Part shown: piece after piece, positions 42,169 through 50,909 of the stretch
Layout of the letters: the number at the start of each line of letters is the position of its first letter
Position numbering within the stretch: the first letter of the stretch is position 1
From: Microcaldota archaeon
GTDB lineage: Archaea > Micrarchaeota > Micrarchaeia > Micrarchaeales > Micrarchaeaceae
DNA: 64,000 nt
Direction: 5' to 3'
Assembly: GCA_021834865.1 (NCBI GenBank)
Contig: JAKBRD010000001.1
Coordinates: 1-64,000 of the forward strand
Notes under the pieces: model-generated
Databases searched by the model: none
The model's input: only the letters and a program-made list of their open reading frames with translations
Told to the model about the DNA's origin: nothing
Made by a program: the position numbers and the translations under genes

Positions 42169-43971
42169 TTATTGCCTTTTATTCTTTTGTTTTGGGTTTG
42201 TCGTCGTATAAATGTTCCCTTCCTTCCCCAATAAGCCTTTCCTGAGCAGTTCATTTACGTGCCATTGCGCCCTGGCGTAAGTGACTTTGGTGTTCTCCCC
42301 AAGCTTTTCGGCTATTTCATATAGCTTGACTCCCTCCTTAGCAACATCCAGTATTGTTCCTGCAAATTCGGAATTTTTCACAATCCTGTGCCTATTTTCG
42401 GAAATATATCTGAAATGGGCGGAACAGTCATCAATTAACCCGCTGCCTCTAGCATACTCTTGCAATTCAAGCGAGTATCTGTCATCACTGTGCAGAACTG
42501 CCTCAAGCCTGTCTAAAGGCCCTACCTCAACGCTGTCCATAGAACTTGCTTTCATTGCAATATTGTATAGCCATGATAACAATCCATTCCATATTCTAAT
42601 GGTATTCCCGTTCGCCTTTACCGTGGATCTTTTCGTATTCCACTCTGCTTTGCGTTCAAGCACGCCCGCTTTTGAAAGCATTACCAAGTATTTCGAAGAA
42701 AAGTCGAGGTCGCTTCCCGAAGCCCTAGCTACATCAAATCTATTAATATTTTTATTCAGGTTTTCGTTTGCGAATCCTATGGCTTTTCCCAGCTTAAAGC
42801 ATTTCTCTGGCCTTTTCACGAAACCCATTCTGTGCAATTCTTCAAGGCTTGTCGTCCTTAATACTTTATAATCCAGCTTGCCTTCGGATCCGCCCGTGCT
42901 TGAAAAGGATTCATAATCCAAAAGGCCGAGCAATTTGAACAATCGGACTTCATGCCTTACGCTGTCGCTATCCATTATTTCTCTGATTTCATGGAGCGCA
43001 AAACCCCTGTCCTTGTTTTCGGCAAGCAGTTTCATCAGACCGAAAAGGTTTTGCGAATGCGTCCTGATCATTTTCTGGGCTACGGATACAGAGAAAACAT
43101 CAGAGAGCCTCAATCCCGCCTGTTCCAATTTTTCTCTAGATGCTTTTATCGCATGTGCCGCAATGACGTCGAAGGTCCCATGCTGCGGGCTTTTGGAGTA
43201 AACCCTGGTTTCTTTCTTATGGATCTCAATTTTCTTTTCTTGGAGCGCCCCTATGGACACTAGGCTTTCCATTATCGATCCAAAGTTTACGTGGTTTTCC
43301 AGTTCTTCCGGACTGCATCCAAATCTATTTGTCATAGCTTTAAGGATTCCTGAAACGGTATACTCTTTCCCTGGCTCCATCGCAAGATAAGCTAGAGGCT
43401 TTACGTCAGGGCTAAGCATTGTGGCAAAAATGGAAAGGTAATCGCATAAATCACCTTCTATGGCGCGTTTTTCCTTTTCCGATTTTACGTACTTTTCAAG
43501 ATCCCTTTTCATCGAAGAATACCATTCCTCATTAAAAGAGAATTCTGGATTCGGTAAATTATTGTTGTCGGAATTTTTCAAATCCTCTATGGAAGTGAAA
43601 TCAAAAAGATTCTTGTAAACGGCTTCGGGAGCCTGCAGGCTCCTTGTTTTTTCATAAGCCTTTTCAATAAGCCTGTCCAAATCGTCGTTACTAAGAATCC
43701 ATCGATTCAAAGTCCATTCCTTCCCTGCATACTTGCCTTCTGTAATTCTTTCCGCTGTCTGGCTGGTTTTGAGAATCCCTATGTCTTCCATCTGGTAAAA
43801 TACGTCCCTGTCGTATCTCATCAGCATATTGTCTATAATCTCCTCTTCGTAGCCAAAGAATGACAGGAGATAGTCAGCCAGATCTGCAGCATCCTTTGGG
43901 TCCATTTCCAAATTTCTTAAAAAGTAGCCAGCCTTTATTGCCAAGCCCAGCTTCTTTCTGTAATCATACAT
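42169..43971 (-). CDS. DUF6015-like protein with multiple winged-helix segments
   Basis: A 600-residue protein. The N-terminal 100 residues include DLADYLLSFFGYEEEIIDN and the DRDVFYQMEDIGILKT stretch, a pattern I associate with the archaeal DUF6015 domain. Further on come several helix-turn-helix-like blocks, for instance around YTVSGILKAMTNRF and the C-terminal VKLYEIAEKLGEN, ending RAQWHVNELLRKGLL. The usual DUF6015 proteins are shorter, so this looks like a fused regulator. A TATA-like TAAATATAT lies about 30 bases before the ATG, consistent with a leaderless transcript. Function is unknown. Confidence 0.55.
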   Translation of the reverse strand: MYDYRKKLGLAIKAGYFLRNLEMDPKDAADLADYLLSFFGYEEEIIDNMLMRYDRDVFYQMEDIGILKTSQTAERITEGKYAGKEWTLNRWILSNDDLDRLIEKAYEKTRSLQAPEAVYKNLFDFTSIEDLKNSDNNNLPNPEFSFNEEWYSSMKRDLEKYVKSEKEKRAIEGDLCDYLSIFATMLSPDVKPLAYLAMEPGKEYTVSGILKAMTNRFGCSPEELENHVNFGSIMESLVSIGALQEKKIEIHKKETRVYSKSPQHGTFDVIAAHAIKASREKLEQAGLRLSDVFSVSVAQKMIRTHSQNLFGLMKLLAENKDRGFALHEIREIMDSDSVRHEVRLFKLLGLLDYESFSSTGGSEGKLDYKVLRTTSLEELHRMGFVKRPEKCFKLGKAIGFANENLNKNINRFDVARASGSDLDFSSKYLVMLSKAGVLERKAEWNTKRSTVKANGNTIRIWNGLLSWLYNIAMKASSMDSVEVGPLDRLEAVLHSDDRYSLELQEYARGSGLIDDCSAHFRYISENRHRIVKNSEFAGTILDVAKEGVKLYEIAEKLGENTKVTYARAQWHVNELLRKGLLGKEGNIYTTTNPKQKNKRQ

Positions 43972-44036
43972 GCAAAGACAAAATCGCTCTATAAGACCAT
44001 ATATTTATGCCTTACAGTAAAGCTTGCTTAAAACCT

Positions 44037-44065
44037 GCCATCTATGGCATGAGAGCTTAGATGGC
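44037..44065. repeat. Inverted repeat between divergent genes
   Basis: GCCATCT at 44037-44043 is the exact reverse complement of AGATGGC at 44059-44065, separated by 15 bases. It lies in the 152-base gap between the DUF6015-like gene and the divergent surface-protein gene and could be an operator. The rest of the gap holds TATA boxes for both genes and nothing else recognisable. Confidence 0.4.
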
Positions 44066-44095
44066 GCTTCTCTTAAAAACGAGACAAAGGTTAGT

Positions 44096-44102
44096 TATAT
44101 AA
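44096..44102 (+). promoter_or_regulatory. TATA box of the surface-protein gene
   Basis: TATATAA lies about 25 bases before ATG 44124, the spacing of a leaderless archaeal transcript. A second TATATAAA at 44115-44122 would instead serve starts at 44136 or 44148. Confidence 0.5.
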
Positions 44103-44123
44103 ATCTTGTTTAAGCTATATAAA

Positions 44124-44786
44124 ATGGTGTATAAAATGCGCGCTCAAATGCCAAAATACTTAGCTGTATCCTTAGTTATGCTTTTTTCCATAACTTTGAT
44201 ATCGTTTGCGTCTTCTCCTACTGGAGTCGCATTTCCAAAGGTCAATCCAAGCCACGTTTTCCTGTATCTAAATTCTACCGATTATATCAACTACACCATA
44301 ACCGTTTATAACGGCACGGCAAGCAACGTGACTGTTGGCACAAGCCCAGCTCTTGCTCCATACGGAATAAACATAGGATTCATACCAAATTCCGGACTTC
44401 CTCCTTACAGCGGAAAAATACGATTCCAGGTTAACGCCAATGCGACTCCCGGAAACTATACTGCATATCTGGCAACGAGCCCATCAATGTCCAATACCCA
44501 CGGTGTGGCTGCAATATATATAGTTGTCTATAATAGGACTGTCCCAACTACTTCGACATCAACCATACCGACAACTACTACAATAAGCCCCTCAAATACG
44601 GTAACCACCGCGCCTACAACCGCTCCGACTACCGTAACGCCAACGACTACGACACTACCAAGCACAACAGTGCCACCTACAACAACTCTCGGCCCCAACA
44701 CTATAGAATATTTGGTTGCGGCTATAGTGGTCATAATAGTAATAGCAGTGATAGTGTACCTGGCTGTGAGAAGAAGGAGATGGTGA
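44124..44786 (+). CDS. Surface protein with Thr-rich stalk and C-terminal anchor
   Basis: About 220 residues: a signal peptide with hydrophobic core near residues 12-30, an Ig-like extracellular domain (about 30-135) with several NxS/T sequons, a Thr/Pro stalk of some 50 residues, and a C-terminal membrane helix ending RRRRW. The layout is the same as in the proteins at 18822-19937 and 23448-25148, suggesting a family of envelope decorations. Start codons 44124, 44136 and 44148 are all possible. Confidence 0.7.
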   Translation: MVYKMRAQMPKYLAVSLVMLFSITLISFASSPTGVAFPKVNPSHVFLYLNSTDYINYTITVYNGTASNVTVGTSPALAPYGINIGFIPNSGLPPYSGKIRFQVNANATPGNYTAYLATSPSMSNTHGVAAIYIVVYNRTVPTTSTSTIPTTTTISPSNTVTTAPTTAPTTVTPTTTTLPSTTVPPTTTLGPNTIEYLVAAIVVIIVIAVIVYLAVRRRRW

Positions 44787-44822
44787 AAAGCTCACGGCTT
44801 ATAAATGAAACGGAGGCAACAC

Positions 44823-45977
44823 TTATTCAGAATAAAGGGTGCCGATAAGCTCCATAAGGGCTTCTGAATAAGGGTTTTCCGGTATTATATCCCTGCTATT
44901 CAGGAGTGCATTCACGGCACTCTTTTCGTATTCTTTTCTTATATTTCTCGCATATCCTACCGAGCCTGTTTTCTCAATAAGGCCCAATATATAATTTATG
45001 TCGCTCTCATTCTTGTCCGAAGGCTTTTTCGAATATATGGATTCCATTATTTCCCTTTCTCCGGGCCCCGAATTTTTATAAGTGTTTATTGCTATCAACG
45101 TGGCTTTGCCCTGCCTTATGTCTTCGTACTGGCCCTTACCGGCAACCTTTCCCTCTACATCCTTTATGTCGTCATTTATTTGGAAGGCTATGCCTGCAGG
45201 CAGCCCTATGCTCTCAAGAACTTGGAGCTCTACAAGCCCGGATCCGCCTATGAGCGCACCTATCTGCAGAGGCCCGTATACGCTGTATGCCGAGGTTTTG
45301 TCAGCCGCTATGCTTATGTAAATCTCTTCCGTGGCTTCAAGGGCGTTTCTTCCGGAGTAATATATATCCTTATCCTGTCCTATGGAAGTTATGTTGCCTA
45401 TCTCCCTAAATTTTTTATATATGGCGTCCCCGTTTTTCTGTTTTGATACCCTGTAAAGCAGTCCCTCTACCGCGGAATGCAGCATGTCGCCAGCGTTTAT
45501 CGCCCTGCTGGTCCCATATTCTGTCTGTATTGTTTTCCTTCCTCTTCTCAGCAGGCTTCCGTCCTCTATATCGTCGTGAACAAGCGCAAAATCCTCAAAA
45601 AGCTGTATGGCTGCTGCTGGCAGTATGCAATCCTTATAATCGGCTCCTGCAGCCATTGCAGAAAGCATCATTATAGAAGCTCTGGAGTACTTGCCCATGG
45701 AATCGGGATAGTACCTTAGCATATCCATCAATCCGGGTGCCTCGATTATGTCTCTTGATTGCGATACAAGAATGCTCTTGATTGCTTTTATTATCTCGGA
45801 ATGCACGTCATCCTTCATCCTAGAGATCATGCTCATTACTTCCTGATCGCGCTCCCTTCTAATTTCCATGGTTGCCATTGGCTTCACTTTTGGATTCTTT
45901 AATGCATATTTTGCTATGCATCTCTTGGCCGTTTTTGAAAGAAGCAATAGCTGCTTTTCGGCCATTCTTGCCTTCAT
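44823..45977 (-). CDS. Second polyprenyl diphosphate synthase
   Basis: A 384-residue trans-prenyltransferase with the first Asp-rich motif DDIEDGSLLRRG (near residue 135), the SAYSVYGPLQIGALIGG segment and a second motif FQINDDIKD, where Asn replaces the first Asp-flanking residue. The N-terminal 50 residues are extra relative to the paralogue at 21273-22295, so a later start is possible. The two paralogues may differ in chain length or one may be regulatory. The motif residues look catalytically competent here. Confidence 0.82.
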   Translation of the reverse strand: MKARMAEKQLLLLSKTAKRCIAKYALKNPKVKPMATMEIRRERDQEVMSMISRMKDDVHSEIIKAIKSILVSQSRDIIEAPGLMDMLRYYPDSMGKYSRASIMMLSAMAAGADYKDCILPAAAIQLFEDFALVHDDIEDGSLLRRGRKTIQTEYGTSRAINAGDMLHSAVEGLLYRVSKQKNGDAIYKKFREIGNITSIGQDKDIYYSGRNALEATEEIYISIAADKTSAYSVYGPLQIGALIGGSGLVELQVLESIGLPAGIAFQINDDIKDVEGKVAGKGQYEDIRQGKATLIAINTYKNSGPGEREIMESIYSKKPSDKNESDINYILGLIEKTGSVGYARNIRKEYEKSAVNALLNSRDIIPENPYSEALMELIGTLYSE

Positions 45978-46057
45978 TTACCGGTTCTACTTTCCAGGCA
46001 AATTCCGGCGCATTCAACCTCTGTAGCGAATGATGCAATAAACCTTCATATGCTATC

Positions 46058-46825
46058 CTAATATAAAATCTTTTCCTTCTTGAAATCCTTCACGCTTATA
46101 TAGAAAATCACAGTATCAACTATGCACAATGCTGCTATTACGTATGCGAAGAAAGCCACGTCGAGGTTCGCTATCCCAAGTATCGAAATGAACGGTATAA
46201 GCAGTATGGGAAGAACCAATAACGTGCTGATTTGCTGTGCTTCTTTTATGCCTCTGACGTGCGCAGACACAAAAACCACTACCGCTATGGCTGCGAGGGC
46301 CAAGAGCGGAGCGGATGCCAGCATCATAAGCCATGTGGGCGTAGGGAGCACTGCGGTGCTGAACTCGCGTATTGACAGGAAATTAACTGTAGCTCCGTAT
46401 ATGCCGAAAACGGCAAGCGTTAGCAGTATCGTGGGTATCAGCGAAGCAAGTATCTTTCCCAAAAGCAATTCGCCGTTGGTTATCGGCGCCGCGAGCAAAT
46501 TCTCCGAAGTTTTGCGTTCCTTCTCTCCGGCGAAGCTGTCAGCTGCTATGACGGAAGCTGTGAATATGGGTATCGTCAAGAATATGGGCCCGAGGACGTT
46601 TATGGCGAAAAAGTACATGAACGAAAGGCTGTCGACCTGCGATTTTGCCACATTGGCTATGGGCGTTATAGCTATTCTAGAGGCAATGCTCGGAGCAGCA
46701 TGCAGGGCCACGTACACTGTCAGGAACGGCAGTGCAACCGCGAAGAAAAGCGGGACCCCTATCATAGGCCCATAAATCGACACACTGCTGAAAACCTCGC
46801 GTATGTCCTTAATGGCTATAGCCAT
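46058..46825 (-). CDS. ABC-2 type exporter permease
   Basis: A 255-residue membrane protein with six hydrophobic segments and the FAGEKERKTSENLLAAPITN motif, the hallmark of ABC-2 permeases (NatB/YhaP type). ATG at 46825 is chosen because a GAGGAG ribosome-binding sequence in the end of the ATPase gene lies seven bases upstream. Starts at 46843 or 46855 would overlap the ATPase gene. The pair forms a two-component exporter of unknown substrate. Confidence 0.85.
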   Translation of the reverse strand: MAIAIKDIREVFSSVSIYGPMIGVPLFFAVALPFLTVYVALHAAPSIASRIAITPIANVAKSQVDSLSFMYFFAINVLGPIFLTIPIFTASVIAADSFAGEKERKTSENLLAAPITNGELLLGKILASLIPTILLTLAVFGIYGATVNFLSIREFSTAVLPTPTWLMMLASAPLLALAAIAVVVFVSAHVRGIKEAQQISTLLVLPILLIPFISILGIANLDVAFFAYVIAALCIVDTVIFYISVKDFKKEKILY

Positions 46826-46829
46826 TGGC

Positions 46830-47741
46830 TTACTCCTCGTCATTGTCACCTGCATAAAGCTTTTCTATCATGGGCTCTGCATAATCGACGCTGGCTATGT
46901 AAGCCCCGTTTTTGATGAGCCTTTCGATCACTTCGTTTATGTCCCTGTAATCGCGTATCCTTGCCTTCACTATGTTGCCGTTTTCAATTATCACGTTTTT
47001 CCCCAGCTTGCTGCGAATCTCCTGCCTTATTGGCCTTGCGAGCCTTATGCTCACTGTTATGCCGCTAAGCACCTCATTGTAAAGCCCGCGCGTATCCGTA
47101 TCCTTGATTATTCTGCCATTCCTTATCACGCATATGCGCGAATTGAACCTTGTTGCCTCGTCGACCCTCTGCGTCACGAAAACCACGCATTTTCCGGCTT
47201 TTGCCAAATCGGATAAAGCTTCCCTTACCTGCGCGGAACTGCTCGCGTCCAGAAACGCTGTCGGCTCATCCAGCAGTATTACGTCCGGATCGTTAACCAA
47301 AGCCTTGCAGAAAAGCATCTTCTGCTTCGTGCCCCTGCTAAGCTGCCCGACCTTTGTGTTTATGTAGCCGTCAGCATCTAGCATTTTGAGCGTCTCCATG
47401 GCCTTTGATATTGCCGTATCGTCGTTCACGCCATAGAGCCTTGAGAAGAAAAGTATGTTGTCCCTTACGCTTAAGAAATCGTAAAGCCCGTAGTTGTCAG
47501 GCATGAAAGAGATTCTTTTCCTGATTCCAGCATCCGAATACGGGTCCTTTCCCAGCACCTTTACGCGGCCTTCATCGGGCTTGTAGAGCCCTGCCATGCA
47601 CCTCAGAAGCGTGCTCTTTCCCGCTCCGTTCGGCCCCAGGATCAGCGTTATGCCCTTCCCAAGCTCCAAGCTTATGTCCTTGAGGGCATATTCATTTCCA
47701 AATCTCTTTCCTATGCCGTTTATGCTTATGGCGTATTTCAA
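46830..47741 (-). CDS. ABC transporter ATP-binding protein (ABC-2 exporter partner)
   Basis: A 303-residue ATPase with Walker A GPNGAGKST, signature LSRGTKQKM (Arg in place of the usual Gly) and Walker B VILLDEPTAFLD. After the nucleotide-binding domain, 80 residues form the C-terminal regulatory domain usual in NatA/CcmA-type exporters. The permease gene follows directly with a ribosome binding site inside this gene's end. The PRPP synthase gene is just upstream with a one-base gap. Confidence 0.9.
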   Translation of the reverse strand: MKYAISINGIGKRFGNEYALKDISLELGKGITLILGPNGAGKSTLLRCMAGLYKPDEGRVKVLGKDPYSDAGIRKRISFMPDNYGLYDFLSVRDNILFFSRLYGVNDDTAISKAMETLKMLDADGYINTKVGQLSRGTKQKMLFCKALVNDPDVILLDEPTAFLDASSSAQVREALSDLAKAGKCVVFVTQRVDEATRFNSRICVIRNGRIIKDTDTRGLYNEVLSGITVSIRLARPIRQEIRSKLGKNVIIENGNIVKARIRDYRDINEVIERLIKNGAYIASVDYAEPMIEKLYAGDNDEE

Positions 47742-47742
47742 C

Positions 47743-48627
47743 TCAATCCCCTATGAGCCTTGACAACGCATCCGCTGTTTCGCGCGATATGTCTACAATC
47801 TCGTATCTCCTGCTGCCCGTGCTGTTGGATCCAAAAATTTTGCTTGCCCCTGCCCCGATTATTTTTTCATAGGCCCCGTCTACGAGCAGCATGTGCGCAG
47901 CCGCTACGCTCACGCCCGCAGCTCCCTTTGAAATGGCCTCGCTTACAGCCTGTGCCGCCGTTCCTCCAGTGCTTATCATGTCATCAAGTACAAGGGCTTT
48001 CATTCCGTTCATATTTTCCAGCCCTTTTCCCATGCTGATGCTGCCATCAACTCTGCTGCGCTTCTTTTCTATGTAATCCCATCCAATGCCAAGATCATCG
48101 GCAATCTTTTTCACGCGCTCGGAACTGCCATAATCTGGCGCTATGAGCTTCTCGGCCCCAGTTCTCCTTACGGCTTCCCCTACAACGCTTCCCAAAACTT
48201 CTATAGGCATAGACCTTCCCCTGAAATACGAAAGCTCTTCATTCTTGTGCGGTTCTATGACCGCAAGCCTGGATATGCCTGCATCATGCAGCGCCCTGAG
48301 CACAACCTTGGCACTTATGGATTCGCCGGGACCGAATGCATGGTCCTGCCTTGCATAAGCCATATACGTTATGAGCCCGTATACGTTGCCGGCCCCTGCA
48401 TTTATTGCAGCATCTGCAGCCATGAGCATCTCAAACAGGCGCTTGTCCTGGTTCATATCCATGCTCTGCACGAGCAGTATGTCTTCTCCTTTCATTTCCA
48501 TGTCGAGCCTGAGATAGGACTCACCGTCAGGAAACGTCTTTGAAAAGAATCTGCAGTAGTCGGATCCCAAAACTTCTGCAACCCCTTTTCCTATGCCGTA
48601 ATCTGCTGTGACTCCAGCAACAATCAT
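47743..48627 (-). CDS. prs: Ribose-phosphate pyrophosphokinase (PRPP synthase)
   Basis: A 294-residue enzyme making PRPP from ribose 5-phosphate and ATP. FPDGESYLRL, the YMAYARQDHAF flexible-loop region with the catalytic His, the LVLDDMISTGGTA PRPP loop and the TAAHMLLV-like end are all recognisable. It supplies PRPP for the pyrimidine pathway (carAB) and for the ECF-fused phosphoribosyltransferase. It precedes the ABC-2 genes with a one-base gap. Confidence 0.94.
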   Translation of the reverse strand: MIVAGVTADYGIGKGVAEVLGSDYCRFFSKTFPDGESYLRLDMEMKGEDILLVQSMDMNQDKRLFEMLMAADAAINAGAGNVYGLITYMAYARQDHAFGPGESISAKVVLRALHDAGISRLAVIEPHKNEELSYFRGRSMPIEVLGSVVGEAVRRTGAEKLIAPDYGSSERVKKIADDLGIGWDYIEKKRSRVDGSISMGKGLENMNGMKALVLDDMISTGGTAAQAVSEAISKGAAGVSVAAAHMLLVDGAYEKIIGAGASKIFGSNSTGSRRYEIVDISRETADALSRLIGD

Positions 48628-48811
48628 TCTATCAGAGCTATTTTCCTTCCAAACAATTAATATCCATAATGTTATGCCAGCATGTGCTGACTAATCCGAA
48701 TGCTTTCCTGCCTTACAGAAGGGGTTAAATATTTTTTGCAACAAATCTAAGTGCTACGACATTAAAGCACTATGGTGCCCGCTTGATGCCTTGCTAATCT
48801 TTGGTGATTCA

Positions 48812-49555
48812 TTGTTCGAAATAAAGATAGACGACGCTAAGTATTGGAAGAATTGCATTGACTCCATAGTTAACCTTATAGACGAGGGAACGTTCTCGAT
48901 ATCCAAGGAAGGCATAACGCTTCGCGCAATGGACCCAAGCGGCATAAGCATGATCTCATTCTTCATACCAAACAAGGCGTTTTCCAAGTATGAGGTGGAG
49001 AAGCAGTCATCAATAGGCTTAAACATAGACAACCTGAGCAAGATACTCGCGAGCGCAAGGCCCGGAGAGCAGCTGCTAATGAAGGATTCAAACAACAAGT
49101 TTGCAATAGAATTCATAGGCGAGAAGAGCAAGAGGCGCTACAGGCTGCCCATGATAGAAGTTAAAAAGGACGTAGAGAAAGAGCCAAAGGTGGAATTCGA
49201 GTCAAAGGTCGAAGTGAAAAGCGACTCCTTCAAGGACATACTTGGTGATGCGAACATGCTTTCTACTTACATAGGCTTCAAGGCAGACAAGGACTCCTTC
49301 GTGGTGTCAGCCAAGGGGGATGCCGGAGAGCTTGAAGAGGAGCACATGAACGCAGCCGAGGTCATAAAGAAGATAGAGTCCGAGAAGCCCGCATCCGCGA
49401 CTTTCAACCTGGACTACCTGGGGAGAATAGTCAAGGCATGCCCGTCAAGCTCGTACATAAACCTTTCGATAAAGACCGACGAGCCGATAAAGGTCGACTA
49501 CAAGATAGGCGACGCTGAGGTAGCGTACTACCTGGCTCCTTACATGGAAAGCTAA
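48812..49555 (+). CDS. pcn: DNA polymerase sliding clamp (PCNA)
   Basis: A 247-residue clamp that encircles DNA and tethers polymerase and other proteins. The opening FEIKIDDAKYWKNCIDSI, the FSISKEGITLRAMDPSGISM segment and the ending YYLAPYMES are typical. The start is taken as TTG at 48812 because a GGTGAT ribosome-binding sequence sits four to five bases upstream and family members begin at this point. TTG at 48791 is an alternative. It opens a run of five to six plus-strand genes. Confidence 0.9.
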   Translation: MFEIKIDDAKYWKNCIDSIVNLIDEGTFSISKEGITLRAMDPSGISMISFFIPNKAFSKYEVEKQSSIGLNIDNLSKILASARPGEQLLMKDSNNKFAIEFIGEKSKRRYRLPMIEVKKDVEKEPKVEFESKVEVKSDSFKDILGDANMLSTYIGFKADKDSFVVSAKGDAGELEEEHMNAAEVIKKIESEKPASATFNLDYLGRIVKACPSSSYINLSIKTDEPIKVDYKIGDAEVAYYLAPYMES

Positions 49556-49563
49556 GTGTTTTT

Positions 49564-50442
49564 TTGAATAAGTTCAAGAGGAATCTTGCGGCAGGGATAG
49601 CGATACTCGTTTTCGGGGTTGTCCTAGTACATGCGCTGCTCGCCTACCGCGTAGTCCCAGATTCATACTCCATGTACTTCAACGTGGCGCTTACTGTAAT
49701 ATTCAGCATAATAATAATAGAGCTAGTAGCCAGGGGCATGCGCCTCATAGGCAGCAAAACGCTTAAGGAGGAGGGCTCCGCCATTGCAGACCTGTTCAGG
49801 GTCATAGCCTATACTATAGTTGCCATCACCGTCCTCTACGAGCTCAGGGTCAACGTGACTGGCTTATTGGTCGGGGCAGGATTTCTGGGCATAGTTCTGG
49901 GCCTCGCGGCGCAGAACACTCTTGGAAACATACTTGCTGGATTCGAGATAATGGCCACAAAGCCTTTCAAGATCGGCGATACGGTAAAGGTGTCAACGTG
50001 GCAGTACGGCAACATAGCCTCGACATGGCCCCACGGCCTCATAGTTCCCGGTTTCGAAGGCAAGGTAGAAAAGGTGGGCTTGGTCTACGCGTCGCTTTTG
50101 GGCCCGGACAACATAAGGACATATATACCGAACGGAATACTGATACAGGCGCTCGTCATAAATTATGAAAGAAGCGAAACCATGCACATCGAGCAGCGTG
50201 TCGAGCTCCTTCTTGCTAAAAGTTTTGATGACTTCAAGTCAAAGATGAACAAAAGCATCAAATCGCTGCCGCAGTCGGTGCGCAGGCAGATTTCGTCGTT
50301 CGACATTGAGATTACTGACATAAACAGCACGTTTTACGGGGTAAGCCTTAAAGCTGAGGTCCCGGTAAAACAGTATTCCGAGATATCAAAAATCATAAAA
50401 GAGAAATCTCTCGAAGTGCTTTCTTCTACAAAACAGGTGTGA
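49564..50442 (+). CDS. Small-conductance mechanosensitive channel (MscS family)
   Basis: A 292-residue protein with three or four membrane segments. The third carries the Gly/Ala-rich pore helix and GLAAQNTLGNILAGFEIM, then the FKIGDTVKV entry to the soluble beta domain, both diagnostic of MscS. It relieves osmotic stress by opening when membrane tension rises. The start is TTG at 49564, eight bases after the PCNA stop. Between the beta domain strands an insert around WQYGNIASTWPHG is longer than in E. coli MscS. Confidence 0.87.
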   Translation: MNKFKRNLAAGIAILVFGVVLVHALLAYRVVPDSYSMYFNVALTVIFSIIIIELVARGMRLIGSKTLKEEGSAIADLFRVIAYTIVAITVLYELRVNVTGLLVGAGFLGIVLGLAAQNTLGNILAGFEIMATKPFKIGDTVKVSTWQYGNIASTWPHGLIVPGFEGKVEKVGLVYASLLGPDNIRTYIPNGILIQALVINYERSETMHIEQRVELLLAKSFDDFKSKMNKSIKSLPQSVRRQISSFDIEITDINSTFYGVSLKAEVPVKQYSEISKIIKEKSLEVLSSTKQV

Positions 50443-50444
50443 CA

Positions 50445-50855
50445 ATGCGCTTCATGTGTTGGCATGTGGATTACGTAAAGGCCGAGCCCAAAGGCGCGGG
50501 AAGGTCTGGCGTTATAGAGCAGGGATCTCCGATAGACGCAGGGGAATCGCTCCTAATATTCGCAAACTTCGAGAAAAAGGACGAATTGTCAAAGCAGAAC
50601 ACTGTGGACGCCGTAACGTTCGAGATACAGAAGATAGCGGCACAGCTCAAGGTAGGAACTATAGTGCTCAATCCGTTCGCGCATCTTTTTGGCGACAACG
50701 CCTCTCCACAGGAATCGGCAATAATGCTTTCGATGCTGGAAAAGTCCTTGCTTGACCGCAATTTCACGGTCAAGAAGATGTCGTTTGGGATTTTCTACGA
50801 GCTGGAGCTCAAGGCAAAGGGCCACCCGCTCTCAAGAATATCCCGCTCCTTCTGA
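50445..50855 (+). CDS. Freestanding archaeal ThrRS editing domain (trans-editing deacylase)
   Basis: A 136-residue protein matching only the N-terminal editing domain of archaeal threonyl-tRNA synthetases, the D-aminoacyl-tRNA deacylase fold that removes serine from tRNA-Thr. MRFMCWHVDYVKAEP, VLNPFAHLFGDNASP and KGHPLSRISRSF are the landmarks. In a full ThrRS this last motif is followed by the catalytic core, but here the gene stops after it. It starts two bases after the MscS stop. It implies a separate ThrRS lacking the domain elsewhere. Confidence 0.83.
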   Translation: MRFMCWHVDYVKAEPKGAGRSGVIEQGSPIDAGESLLIFANFEKKDELSKQNTVDAVTFEIQKIAAQLKVGTIVLNPFAHLFGDNASPQESAIMLSMLEKSLLDRNFTVKKMSFGIFYELELKAKGHPLSRISRSF

Positions 50856-50909
50856 ACGTGCCTTTCGGAATGTTATAAATCTTTTTCTTGCGAATTATTC
50901 CTGATTGAA

